From an uncultured Flavobacterium sp. (GTDB lineage: Bacteria > Bacteroidota > Bacteroidia > Flavobacteriales > Flavobacteriaceae), in NCBI RefSeq assembly GCF_946220915.1, contig NZ_CAMIHH010000006.1, positions 1 through 64,000 of the forward strand: 64,000 bases of DNA, written 5' to 3'. The notes beneath the pieces are model-generated. The model searched no databases. It saw only the letters and a list, made by a program, of their open reading frames with translations, and was not told where the DNA came from. Every line of letters begins with the position of its first letter. Within the stretch, counting starts at the first letter, position 1. Of the stretch, positions 34,784-43,603 are shown piece by piece. Made by a program: the position numbers and the translations under genes.

Positions 34784-37234
34784 TTACTTGTTTCCTATGC
34801 GTATCACATCGGCAAATATGCCTGAGGCCGTTACTGCCGATCCCGCTCCAGCACCCTTTATAAGCAGTGGCTGGTCGGTATAGCGGTCAGTATAAAACAA
34901 TACAATGTTGTCCTTGCCCTCAAGATTGTAAAACGGATGCCCCGGTGGTATGGAATGAAGGCCAACATTGGCCTTGCCGTCTTCGTATGAAGCGACGAAT
35001 TTAAGCCGTGCCCCTTCGGCAGAAGCCTTTTTGAAGAGGCCGTTAAAATGCGCGGCGTGTGTTTTAAGCGAGTTGAAAAAATCGTCGACACTGGCAGTAT
35101 CAAGGCTTTCCTGGGGTAGGAAGGAGCGGTTCTCAATATCGTCAATTTCCATTTCGTAGCCGCTTTCACGGATAAGGATCACGAGCTTGCGTTTTACGTC
35201 AATGCCGCTCAGGTCTATTTTCGGGTCGGGCTCCGTGTAGCCTTCGGCCTGTGCCTGCTTTACAACGTCATGAAATGAGTTTTGCTCATTAAAATTATTA
35301 AAAATAAAGTTGAGGCTGCCCGAAAGCACAGCCTGTATCCTGTGCACCCTGTCACCCGATGCTACAAGGTTTTTAAGGGTGTCTATTATCGGCAGACCCG
35401 CGCCCACATTGGTCTCGAACAAGAACGGCGCGTTATATTGGCGCGACAGGTTTTTAAGGTGCCTGTAATTGGCATATTCGCTGGCACATGCCACTTTGTT
35501 GCAGGTTACGACCGCTATGCTGTTTTTCAGGTAGTCGGCATAAGTGGCAGCCACGTCGTCGCTGGCGGTGTTGTCTACAAAAATACTGTTGGGCAGGTTG
35601 ATGTTCCTTATCCCGCTTACAAAATCTTTCTCCCCCGAAGCTGGTGCATTGTCCAGCAGGCTTTTCCAGTTTTCAAGGTCAATGCCATCGGCATCGGTAA
35701 GCATTTTTTTAGAATTGGCCAGCCCCACTACGCGTACATTAATTTTAAGGTTATCCTTAAGGTACTGCTTTTGGTTCCTTAGCTGGTCCAAGAAGATGCT
35801 GCCCACGTTGCCTACGCCCATAATGTACAGGTTGAGCTGCCGGGTATCTTCTTCAAAAAACGCTTCGTGCAGGCTGTTCAGGGCTTTCTTTACATCTCGG
35901 CTGTCTATTACGGCCGAAATGTTCCTTTCGGAAGCGCCCTGGGCTATCGCACGGATGTTGATATTGTTCCTGCCCAGTGTGCTGAACATCCTTCCGCTGA
36001 GCCCTTGGTGGTTTTTCATGTTTTCGCCTACAATTGCAATGATGGAAAGACCGTTCTCTGTAATTACAGGCTTAAGCTTTTGCTGGCGTATTTCATTGCG
36101 GAACTCCTCATCGATCGCTGCCTTGGCCCGGGCTGCCTCTGTATCTGATATGCCAAAGCAGATTGAGTGTTCAGATGATGCCTGCGTAATGAAAATGACG
36201 TTGATATCTTCTTTGGAGATGACCTCAAACAGCCGTTTCGAAAATCCCGCAACACCCACCATTCCCGGCCCTTCGATGGTAATGAGCGTAATGCTGTCAA
36301 TGTTGCTTATCCCTTTTACAGGATTGCTGCTTTTGCCCTCGGGGCTTTTACGGATGATACTTCCTGGAGCATCCGGCTCAAAGGTATTTTTGATGTGAAG
36401 GGTAATGTTCTTGCTCAATATGGGCTGGATCGTTGGCGGATAAAGCACTTTCGCACCAAAATGCGAAAGTTCCATGGCTTCTTCAAAAGTAATGTCGGCT
36501 ATTGGCCCCGCCTGCTTAACCAGTTTTGGGTTGGCGGTATAAATGCCATTCACATCGGTCCATATTTCAAGCGACGGCACATCGAGTGCAGCTGCAATGA
36601 TCGCTGCGGTATAATCGCTTCCGCCGCGCCCAAGTGTTGTAGTATGCCCGTCTTCCGATTCTGCCACAAAGCCCGGCATTATAGTTATAGCAGCTTTGCT
36701 TTTATCAAAATGGTGCTGTATGAGCAGGTTGCTCATCTCAAAATTTACGGCGGCTTTGCCAAATTTATTATTTGTTCTTATAAGGGTACGGCTGTCGGTA
36801 AGCTCACAGTTTTCACCCTGGGCTTTTAAAGCTTCCGAAATGATGTACGAAGAGAGCGTTTCGCCAAACGACAGGATAAGGTCTTTGGTGCGTTCTGACA
36901 ATTCACCCAAGAGGAAACAGCCGTCGAGGAGGGTTTCCATATGGTTCAGTATCCTTTTGGCATGGCTCAGGGCAGCGCTTTGGCCGGTTGCAGGCATCAG
37001 TTCCCTGATGGTTTCCATATGCCGGCCCTCAATGTCTGAAACAATGGCACGATAACCCTCATTTTTACGTGATGCCTCGGTAGCTGCATTAAGCAGCATG
37101 TCGGTAACGCCTCCAAGAGCCGAAACAATCACTATGGCCCTCTGGCTATTGCTTTTATTTTTGATGATGGCTATGCACCGCGAGATATTGCCGGCGTTTG
37201 CAACAGAAGTTCCGCCAAATTTTAGAATGTTCAT
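34784..37234 (-). CDS. thrA: Bifunctional aspartokinase I/homoserine dehydrogenase I
   Basis: 816 residues, the usual length of the fusion. Aspartokinase occupies the N-terminal ~290 residues (MNILKFGGTSVANAGNI, GRGGSDYTAAIIAA). Two ACT regulatory domains lie between about 310 and 455. Homoserine dehydrogenase starts near residue 463 (LYIMGVGNVGSIFLDQL) and includes DLSGIDVKRKLVILIRE. It performs the first and third steps from aspartate to threonine, and ACT domains usually give threonine feedback inhibition. Expression is probably also tied to threonine supply by the leader peptide ending 87 bp upstream. Confidence 0.97.
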   Translation of the reverse strand: MNILKFGGTSVANAGNISRCIAIIKNKSNSQRAIVIVSALGGVTDMLLNAATEASRKNEGYRAIVSDIEGRHMETIRELMPATGQSAALSHAKRILNHMETLLDGCFLLGELSERTKDLILSFGETLSSYIISEALKAQGENCELTDSRTLIRTNNKFGKAAVNFEMSNLLIQHHFDKSKAAITIMPGFVAESEDGHTTTLGRGGSDYTAAIIAAALDVPSLEIWTDVNGIYTANPKLVKQAGPIADITFEEAMELSHFGAKVLYPPTIQPILSKNITLHIKNTFEPDAPGSIIRKSPEGKSSNPVKGISNIDSITLITIEGPGMVGVAGFSKRLFEVISKEDINVIFITQASSEHSICFGISDTEAARAKAAIDEEFRNEIRQQKLKPVITENGLSIIAIVGENMKNHQGLSGRMFSTLGRNNINIRAIAQGASERNISAVIDSRDVKKALNSLHEAFFEEDTRQLNLYIMGVGNVGSIFLDQLRNQKQYLKDNLKINVRVVGLANSKKMLTDADGIDLENWKSLLDNAPASGEKDFVSGIRNINLPNSIFVDNTASDDVAATYADYLKNSIAVVTCNKVACASEYANYRHLKNLSRQYNAPFLFETNVGAGLPIIDTLKNLVASGDRVHRIQAVLSGSLNFIFNNFNEQNSFHDVVKQAQAEGYTEPDPKIDLSGIDVKRKLVILIRESGYEMEIDDIENRSFLPQESLDTASVDDFFNSLKTHAAHFNGLFKKASAEGARLKFVASYEDGKANVGLHSIPPGHPFYNLEGKDNIVLFYTDRYTDQPLLIKGAGAGSAVTASGIFADVIRIGNK

Positions 37235-37375
37235 TATTTTAGATGTTGATTGGTATACTATACGGTGGCCGGGAGGCCGCTTGTTTTTTGGGCTTCAGGA
37301 TGAAGAGGCTATATGGATGCATTATACCCCGGGCGGGGTGGTAGCAGTGGTTGTTACAGCAGTAGCCCCTGCTGT
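37235..37375 (-). promoter_or_regulatory. Predicted thr attenuator region
   Basis: Several alternative RNA helices can be drawn on the minus strand. ACAGCAG/CTGCTGT (37375-37356) lies inside the threonine-codon part of the leader. ACCCC/GGGGT overlaps the leader stop. GGCC-TCCC-GGCC lies at about 37279-37268. CCGGG (37332-37328) could instead pair with CCCGG (37273-37269), and GGGCT (37368-37364) with AGCCC (37294-37290). No clear T tract follows any of them, so the exact mechanism, transcriptional or translational, is open. Confidence 0.45.
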
Positions 37376-37420
37376 GCAAGAGTTGCATATAGTTAAATAT
37401 TTGTTGCTGTTAAAATACAT
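37322..37420 (-). CDS. Threonine-rich leader peptide of the thrABC operon
   Basis: A 32-residue peptide starting at the ATG 37420-37418 and ending at TAA 37324-37322, in the gap before thrA. It starts MYFNSNKY and later reads TAGATAVTTTATT, with 8 threonines in 32 residues and 7 of 13 in the stretch from T16 to T28. This is the signature of amino-acid attenuation leaders such as E. coli thrL, in which ribosome stalling on threonine codons senses charged tRNA-Thr. The stop is 87 bases before the thrA ATG. A -7 promoter element lies just upstream, so the leader would be first on the transcript. The peptide is read directly from the sequence; its regulatory role is inferred. Confidence 0.78.
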   Translation of the reverse strand: MYFNSNKYLTICNSCTAGATAVTTTATTPPGV

Positions 37421-37427
37421 ATCGTTA

Positions 37428-37435
37428 CAAATGTA
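37428..37435 (-). promoter_or_regulatory. Promoter -7 element of the thr operon
   Basis: TACATTTG on the minus strand matches TAnnTTTG and lies 7 bases upstream of the leader peptide ATG, so the transcript would be nearly leaderless before the leader peptide. The -33 element is weak. Confidence 0.55.
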
Positions 37436-37510
37436 ATAATTTTACATGGCTGAGTAGATTTTTGAAACACTTTTGCGGATTTTTTATAAATAACTTGTGA
37501 AAATTACGGG

Positions 37511-39007
37511 ATGAAAATTTTTAGCGCATTAAAGATAAAAGAAGCTGATGAAACCACAATCTCCCGGCAGGGCATAACCCCCGGTGCACTGATGGAACGT
37601 GCCGGGACAGAGGTGTTTTTGTGGCTCAAAAGAAAATTTCCGGATAAAGAAACCGTTTTCCACCTGTTTTGCGGTAAAGGCAACAATGGGGGCGATGGCC
37701 TGGTTGTGGCGCGAATGCTGCACGAGGATAATTATAAGGCAGTAGTCGACATTGTAGATACCGGGAGCCCTTCGCCCGATTTTACGGCCAACCTGGATAA
37801 ACTGGGCGTATGCGGCCTAACCTGTAATACCAATGAGCAATACGAATATAAAAAGCATAAGATCGTTTACATTGATGCCATTTTTGGCATTGGGCTTAAC
37901 CGCAGGCTAAGCGATGAGGTGCACAGTGTCATCAAAAAAATAAATAATAGCGGCGCAAAGGTCATTGCTGTAGATGTGCCTTCGGGGTTGTTCCTGGACA
38001 GGAAAACGGATATGGCTGTACAGGCCGATATTGTGCTCACCTTTCAGTATCCCAAGCTGGCCTTTTACCTCGCAGGGAACCGCCATTTCATTAAAGACAT
38101 AAAAATACTCGACATTGGCCTTGATAAGGAATTTACCGATGCCCAGCATACCCATTATCACCTGACCGACAAGACAGAAGCCCACCGCCGCTACCGCCCG
38201 GTTCCGCACTATGCCCATAAGGGAACGCAGGGCCATGCCGTTATAATTGGAGGAAGTTATGGAAAAACCGGGTCTGTTCAGCTCTCGGCAGGGGCAGCAC
38301 TTAAGTCAGGTTGCGGGCTGGTTACGGCCTACCTGCCTAAATGCGGCTATGTGGGCCTGCAAACCGCACTGCCCGAGGCCATGGCAATTACTAATGGCGA
38401 TGAACACATAACCGAAATAAGCTTTGACCTGCAGCCCAAAGCCATTGGGCTGGGCATGGGCATGGGGCAGCACCCCGAAACGCAGCAGGCGCTGGCCGGA
38501 TTCCTGCCATTGCAGCAGGCACCGATGGTTATTGATGCCGATGCGCTCAACATCCTTTCTTACAATAAGGGATGGCTTAAGGCACTGCCCCAAAACACCA
38601 TACTTACGCCACATCCGAAAGAACTGGAGCGGCTTATTGGGCCCTGGCAGGATGATTTTGAAAAGCTTGAAAACATAATGGCTTTTACTAAGGAGCATAA
38701 AGTGATACTTGTTGCCAAAGATGCATTTACCCTCATTTCGTTTGAGGATACGGCATACATTAACCCTACCGGTAACTCGGGGCTTGCCACAGGGGGTAGC
38801 GGCGATGTGCTTACAGGCATCATTACCGGGCTGCTGGCACAATCGTACCATCCTGCCGATGCAGCCGTTTTTGGCGTTTACCTGCATGGCCTTGCGGCAG
38901 ATATTGGCATATGCGATACAGGAAAGCAGGCATTTACAGCATCGGATATTATTGAATATTTAGGTAAGGCCTACCTTAAGATCGAGGCCGAAATAGCCCA
39001 AAAGTAG
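37511..39007 (+). CDS. nnr: Bifunctional NAD(P)HX epimerase/dehydratase (Nnr)
   Basis: 498 residues joining two repair enzymes. The N-terminal YjeF_N-like epimerase (to about residue 210) has CGKGNNGGDGLVVARML near residue 57 and converts R- to S-NAD(P)HX. The C-terminal ribokinase-like dehydratase has GNSGLATGGSGDVLTGIITG near residue 430 and uses ADP or ATP to restore NAD(P)H. The fusion is common in bacteria. It is divergent from the thr operon, and non-coding sequence follows downstream. Confidence 0.95.
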   Translation: MKIFSALKIKEADETTISRQGITPGALMERAGTEVFLWLKRKFPDKETVFHLFCGKGNNGGDGLVVARMLHEDNYKAVVDIVDTGSPSPDFTANLDKLGVCGLTCNTNEQYEYKKHKIVYIDAIFGIGLNRRLSDEVHSVIKKINNSGAKVIAVDVPSGLFLDRKTDMAVQADIVLTFQYPKLAFYLAGNRHFIKDIKILDIGLDKEFTDAQHTHYHLTDKTEAHRRYRPVPHYAHKGTQGHAVIIGGSYGKTGSVQLSAGAALKSGCGLVTAYLPKCGYVGLQTALPEAMAITNGDEHITEISFDLQPKAIGLGMGMGQHPETQQALAGFLPLQQAPMVIDADALNILSYNKGWLKALPQNTILTPHPKELERLIGPWQDDFEKLENIMAFTKEHKVILVAKDAFTLISFEDTAYINPTGNSGLATGGSGDVLTGIITGLLAQSYHPADAAVFGVYLHGLAADIGICDTGKQAFTASDIIEYLGKAYLKIEAEIAQK

Positions 39008-39565
39008 GATAAAGTGATTTAAAAACCGGCCTGTATTAAAATTTGCCGAAGCGCAGTTAGAAGACCCCGATGTCATTGAAAAAGCAACTATGTAATGGCT
39101 GTGTTTTTTTGTGCAGGCCGGGTTGATTTTTAAATCTGTCCAAATATAGCAGTGCGGTTTTGACCTGCCGCTTTTTTGTTGCGAAATGCAAAATTTTGTA
39201 TGCGGACTGCACTTTCCACTACCGGGAGGGGAGGTATGTATAAAAATAAGCGCCCCGTTATGGAGCGCTATGCAATTAAAAGAACGGTGATTATAAATTG
39301 GTGGTTTGTCCGGTATCAGGTTAAAGTGGCTTCCACTTTAAAAATCACCCAGCCTGCGGAGGGAGGGATAGGAATATCTAAAACTTGCCGGTTATGCGCT
39401 TAAGAAGACCCCGATGTCGAAAAAGCTACAACCTTTGTAAGTGCCGGCAGATGTTATGATACTTGCAGACTGGGTTTTTTACTAAAATTCCTCTCAAAAG
39501 TAGGCACTCCTGCGATAGGCACGGATTTTATGTTGTGAAATGCGAAAATTTGTATGCGAATGGTC
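39008..39565. other. Long intergenic region with a decayed internal duplication
   Basis: No gene is seen in 558 bases. Two blocks, about 39058-39210 and 39397-39560, share the string AGAAGACCCCGATGTC near their starts and GTTG-GAAATGC-AAAATTTTGTATGCG-like strings near their ends, with unrelated or decayed sequence between. The spacer holds two hairpins: AGCGC/GCGCT at about 39248-39270, and an 8-bp perfect TAAAGTGG/CCACTTTA with a 3-base loop at 39322-39340. A weak GCGG/CCGC stem with following T at about 39154-39178 could end the nnr transcript. Confidence 0.5.
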
Positions 39566-40231
39566 TTATAGGTCCATCGAATAACTCCGCGACAGTGGTA
39601 TCTCTATGGCTCCAATGTATACTGCCTTGCTTCCTTTGCCCGTTATGGCCCTGCGGTTCACGATGTAGGAACGGTGGGTTTTAAAGAAAACCGCCGCATC
39701 CAGCTCCTGCATGAATTTTTCGAGCGTTTGCCTTATGGTAAACGTTTTTTTTGATGTGTGTATGTCAAGGTATACATTATCGGCCTTTATGTACAATATG
39801 TCGTCCTGGGCTATCTTAAAGGTTGAATGGCCATCCTTGATGGTCACAAAACGATTTTGCTTATTGTGCAGCCCCAGTTGTATGGCTGCCATCAGGTCGG
39901 TTTTGCGGAGTGGCTTTGTAAGATACGACCTTGGGCCGGTAGCGAGCGCTTTTTGCATGGTGGCCGTGTCGCTTTGGGCGGTCAGGAAAATGATGTCGGC
40001 CCCTGCGTTTTTCGACGCTGCAAGGTCTATCCCGGTATCGCGTCCATGGATGTTAATATCCATCAAAATTATATCGGGGTCAAACGAGCGGAACAGCAGC
40101 AGCGCATCTTCGCGATCGTGTGCCATTTTTACATAGGTAAAGCCTTCATCTCCAAGCATTTCTTTTATATATTCGGCAATAAGCACTTCGTCTTCAACAA
40201 TTAATATTTTAACTGTGTCGGGAATCATCAT
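39566..40231 (-). CDS. LytTR-family response regulator
   Basis: 221 residues. The receiver domain (to about residue 125) has the acidic pair in IVEDEV and the phosphoacceptor D58 in IILMDINI. The C-terminal LytTR DNA-binding domain begins near residue 135 (FVTIKDGHSTFKIAQDDILY) and includes FFKTHRSYIVN. It should bind DNA as a phosphorylation-controlled regulator. It starts 6 bases after the stop of the histidine kinase gene upstream, which is its probable partner. Its target genes are unknown. Confidence 0.93.
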   Translation of the reverse strand: MMIPDTVKILIVEDEVLIAEYIKEMLGDEGFTYVKMAHDREDALLLFRSFDPDIILMDINIHGRDTGIDLAASKNAGADIIFLTAQSDTATMQKALATGPRSYLTKPLRKTDLMAAIQLGLHNKQNRFVTIKDGHSTFKIAQDDILYIKADNVYLDIHTSKKTFTIRQTLEKFMQELDAAVFFKTHRSYIVNRRAITGKGSKAVYIGAIEIPLSRSYSMDL

Positions 40232-40237
40232 AAGATA

Positions 40238-41920
40238 TCATTTTTCAAAATAAAGCATAAATCCATTGTCTGTACCAATCGTACATTCCACCTTTAGCTG
40301 CCTGCAAAGGCGGAGTGCCAGTTTGGGTTCAATACCGGTTCCTGCTGCCGCCTTGCCGTTATCACTAAACCGGAACAATATCTTGTCGTTGTGCACGGCA
40401 AGTTCAAAACAGATGAGCTTATCCTCCTGGCCTGTAAAGGCATGCTTAAGGGTATTGATGCATAACTCTGTAGCGAGCAGGCCCATATATATTGCTTCTT
40501 CATTCGAAATATGGATGTTTTCTATTGTAAATGATGTCAGGATGCCCTGCTCAGTAAATACATCCGAAAAATTGGCCAGCACCTCCCTAAGGTATTCGCC
40601 AACATTCACTATGCGCTTATCATCGGCCTTATAAAGGTGCCTGTGCAGCAGCGCAATGGATCCTACCTTCGACATTATTTTATTCAGGGAATCCTGCCGC
40701 TCCACATCCTGCTTTCGCAGCTCATCACTTATCATTATGGTAATTAGCTGAAGGTTGTTGTTAATGCGGTGGTTGGCCTCGCCCAGCAGGAATTCATTTT
40801 CTTTATACAGCTGTTCCAGTACTGCATTGTTCTTCGCCGTTTTCCTGTAAAAATTGGCCACCACCAAAAGCACTACCAGGGCAAGCGCGGCTATGATTAT
40901 GGTAAGCACCAGTATTTTCCGGGCATTGCTTACTTCTGTATTTTTCAGGCGAAGCTCGTCCTGTGCCTTGCTCAGGTTGTATTTGCGCTCTATCTCGGCA
41001 GTCCTCGCCAATGCACGCGAATCGTACATTTTGTCTTCCAGGTAAAGGGCCCGGTAACAGTATTCAAAAGCCTTTTTATAATCGCCCTTTTCTTTGTAGG
41101 GCCAAAAAAGGAGGTTGCTTATCTTGAATTGCATGTCCAGGTTATCGGTCTGCATACTAAGAATATATGCTTCTTCCAGTCTTTGTATGCGTAAATCGAT
41201 GGTGGGTGCAGCCCTGCTCAGGTTGATAAGTACGCTTGCCTTCGGGATCAGCAGGCCGTGCATATCGGCTAGTTCCAGGGCGGCACCATAATAAGCGCCG
41301 CTTTTCTTTGGGTCGGCAGTTTCATACAGCGCGCCCAGCTCATTATAGCTGTACGCGACCGTTTCTTTGTCGCTTACCCTGTCCTGCATTGCAATTACTT
41401 TTTCCGACAGCTGCCTTGCATATTCATCAGATGCGAACTGGTTTTCTATACCGGCCCTGCGGTTATAATAATAGGCCATAATGTTAGGAGCTGTCTGCAG
41501 GGTAAGCAGTTGCTCTGCTTCCTGTATGTATTGCAGGGCTTTGTATTTATTATCCCTGAACCTGAAAACCTCGGCAATGGAGGCAGTTACAAACAGTATA
41601 CTGTCGCGGTTGCCCTGTTTTTTATAAGTTTCGAGGGCTTTATTGAAATAGATGAATGAACTATCGGTTTTTTCCTTAAGCTTTAAAAGCTTGCCATACT
41701 GCAGGCTGATCAGCGCTTTTGCACCTTCAGATGATTTGCTGCTGTATTTTAATGCTTTTTGCATATGGGCGTATGCCGAATCGATCTGGTAGCGGGCAGC
41801 AAATGCCTTCCCGATGCCATATTCATCCATTGCCTGCGAAAATCCCGGAGAAATCCAAAACAGCATCAGGAGGCTGAATATCGCGGCAATCTTGCGTTTT
41901 AGTAGATAGGAATAGGGCAT
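40238..41920 (-). CDS. TPR-containing sensor histidine kinase (HisKA_2 type)
   Basis: 560 residues. A signal or anchor segment (IAAIFSLLMLFWISPGFSQ) is followed by about 300 residues of helical TPR-like repeats in the periplasm and one membrane helix near residues 335-360 (LVLTIIIAALALVVLLVV). The cytoplasmic part has a HisKA_2 dimerisation domain with the phospho-accepting histidine near residue 382 (EANHRINNNLQL) and a HATPase domain (LLATELCINTLKHAF, RFSDNGKA). It probably senses a periplasmic ligand or stress and signals to the LytTR regulator encoded next to it. The ligand is unknown. Confidence 0.9.
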   Translation of the reverse strand: MPYSYLLKRKIAAIFSLLMLFWISPGFSQAMDEYGIGKAFAARYQIDSAYAHMQKALKYSSKSSEGAKALISLQYGKLLKLKEKTDSSFIYFNKALETYKKQGNRDSILFVTASIAEVFRFRDNKYKALQYIQEAEQLLTLQTAPNIMAYYYNRRAGIENQFASDEYARQLSEKVIAMQDRVSDKETVAYSYNELGALYETADPKKSGAYYGAALELADMHGLLIPKASVLINLSRAAPTIDLRIQRLEEAYILSMQTDNLDMQFKISNLLFWPYKEKGDYKKAFEYCYRALYLEDKMYDSRALARTAEIERKYNLSKAQDELRLKNTEVSNARKILVLTIIIAALALVVLLVVANFYRKTAKNNAVLEQLYKENEFLLGEANHRINNNLQLITIMISDELRKQDVERQDSLNKIMSKVGSIALLHRHLYKADDKRIVNVGEYLREVLANFSDVFTEQGILTSFTIENIHISNEEAIYMGLLATELCINTLKHAFTGQEDKLICFELAVHNDKILFRFSDNGKAAAGTGIEPKLALRLCRQLKVECTIGTDNGFMLYFEK

Positions 41921-41950
41921 ATAGGAAAAGTTTCAGACCCGCGAAGTTAG

Positions 41951-41958
41951 CAAAATTA
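41951..41958 (-). promoter_or_regulatory. Candidate -7 promoter element for the kinase-regulator operon
   Basis: TAATTTTG on the minus strand matches TAnnTTTG and lies 30 bases before the kinase start. No clear -33 element is seen. Confidence 0.45.
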
Positions 41959-42089
41959 ACTTTTACCTTATTATCCAGCCATTATATTTGATAATTTACA
42001 GCAGAAAATGCATACAGGTGAATAATTGCCAAAAATGTTGTTTTTTAATTATTGTTTCTTGAATTTTGAGGCTTCAAATTTACCTGAAA

Positions 42090-43598
42090 ATGGATACCAT
42101 ACATTACATAAGCAGCGAAAGCCTATCCCTTGAAATTGTGAACGCTATCCTGTCACTGGATAAAAAGCTCGCGCTCTCTGAAGAGGCGAGGGCCAACATT
42201 GAAAGGTGCCGTGCCTACCTCGATGAGAAAATGAGGTCGAACGATGATGCCATTTATGGCATCAATACGGGCTTTGGGTCGCTGTACAATGTAAAGATTT
42301 CCAATGAAAACCTTACAAAACTTCAGGAAAACCTGGTGATGTCCCACGCTTGTGGCACTGGTGATGAAGTGCCTGCAGAGATTGTCAGGATCATGCTCCT
42401 GCTCAAGATACAATCGCTTAGCTATGGGCATTCCGGCGTGCAGCTGGAAACGGTAGAAAGGCTTGTGGATTTTTATAACAACGATATACTGCCTGTAGTG
42501 TATGATCAGGGTTCGCTTGGCGCATCGGGCGACCTTGCACCTTTGGCCCACCTTTCATTGCCTTTGCTGGGAATGGGCGAGGTGTATGCCGAGGGTTTCC
42601 GTCAGCCTGCATCAAAGGTGCTTGAAAAAATGGGGTGGAAGCCCATAGCGCTAAAATCTAAGGAAGGCCTTGCGCTGCTCAACGGCACCCAGTTCATGAG
42701 CGCTTATGGTGTACATATCCTTCTCAAGTCGGTAAAGTATTCCTATTTGGCCGATGTTATCGGGGCGATATCACTCGAAGGCTTTGATGGGCGCATTGAA
42801 CCGTTTAACGAACTCATACATATTGTACGTCCACATAAGGGGCAAATTGTTACCGCAAGGCGGTTTAATGAACTGCTGGAGGACAGCGAGATCATCGCCC
42901 AGCCAAAAAAGCACGTGCAGGATCCTTATTCTTTCCGCTGCATCCCGCAGGTACACGGCGCGACCAAAGATACCATAGATTATGTAAAAAAGGTATTTCG
43001 CACCGAGATCAACTCCGTTACCGATAACCCGAATATTTTCGTGGAAAGCGACCAGATCATTTCCGGGGGCAACTTCCATGGCCAGCCGCTGGCCCTCACA
43101 CTCGACTTTTTGGGCATTGCCCTGGCCGAACTCGGCAGCATTTCCGAAAGGCGTACTTACCAGCTTATATCAGGCCTGAGGGGATTGCCGCCATTCCTTG
43201 TGAGCAATCCGGGCCTTAATTCCGGCTTCATGATCCCGCAATATACTGCTGCAAGCATTGTAAGCCAGAACAAGCAGCTGGCAACCCCGGCCAGCGCCGA
43301 CAGCATTGTATCGTCCAACGGGCAGGAAGACCACGTGAGCATGGGCGCCAATGCCGCGACCAAAACATTAAGAATAATCAATAACCTGGAGCGCATCCTG
43401 GCAATTGAACTGATGAATGCATCGCAGGCCATGGATTTCAGGAGGCCGCTCAGGTCGAGCGATTTTATCGAAATGTTCCTGAAATCTTACAGGGAAGAAG
43501 TGCCGCCGGTTACCGAAGACCGCATATTGCACTATGATATTGAGAATACAATAGCATTCCTGCATAATATGCAGATCGATGAGACTGTTTTTGAATAA
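42090..43598 (+). CDS. hutH: Histidine ammonia-lyase
   Basis: 502 residues from the ATG at 42090; a TTG 24 bases upstream is in frame but less likely. The Ala-Ser-Gly triad that cyclises to the MIO cofactor is A145-S146-G147 in GSLGASGDLAPLAH. Other family landmarks are NTGFGSLYNV, LLNGTQFM and SSNGQEDHVSMGANAA. It deaminates histidine to urocanate. No other hut gene is nearby, so it is either a lone catabolic gene or a related aromatic amino-acid lyase. It converges with the next gene, 5 bp away. Confidence 0.9.
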   Translation: MDTIHYISSESLSLEIVNAILSLDKKLALSEEARANIERCRAYLDEKMRSNDDAIYGINTGFGSLYNVKISNENLTKLQENLVMSHACGTGDEVPAEIVRIMLLLKIQSLSYGHSGVQLETVERLVDFYNNDILPVVYDQGSLGASGDLAPLAHLSLPLLGMGEVYAEGFRQPASKVLEKMGWKPIALKSKEGLALLNGTQFMSAYGVHILLKSVKYSYLADVIGAISLEGFDGRIEPFNELIHIVRPHKGQIVTARRFNELLEDSEIIAQPKKHVQDPYSFRCIPQVHGATKDTIDYVKKVFRTEINSVTDNPNIFVESDQIISGGNFHGQPLALTLDFLGIALAELGSISERRTYQLISGLRGLPPFLVSNPGLNSGFMIPQYTAASIVSQNKQLATPASADSIVSSNGQEDHVSMGANAATKTLRIINNLERILAIELMNASQAMDFRRPLRSSDFIEMFLKSYREEVPPVTEDRILHYDIENTIAFLHNMQIDETVFE

Positions 43599-43603
43599 GG
43601 CAA

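Noticed and set aside
35544..36398. 284-residue plus-strand frame opposite thrA
   Set aside because: Antisense to thrA, rich in low-complexity Ser/Leu, no motif.
37265..37387. Second overlapping frame in the thr leader starting with ATGCAACTC
   Set aside because: It has no threonine cluster and no support; the Thr-rich frame explains the position better.
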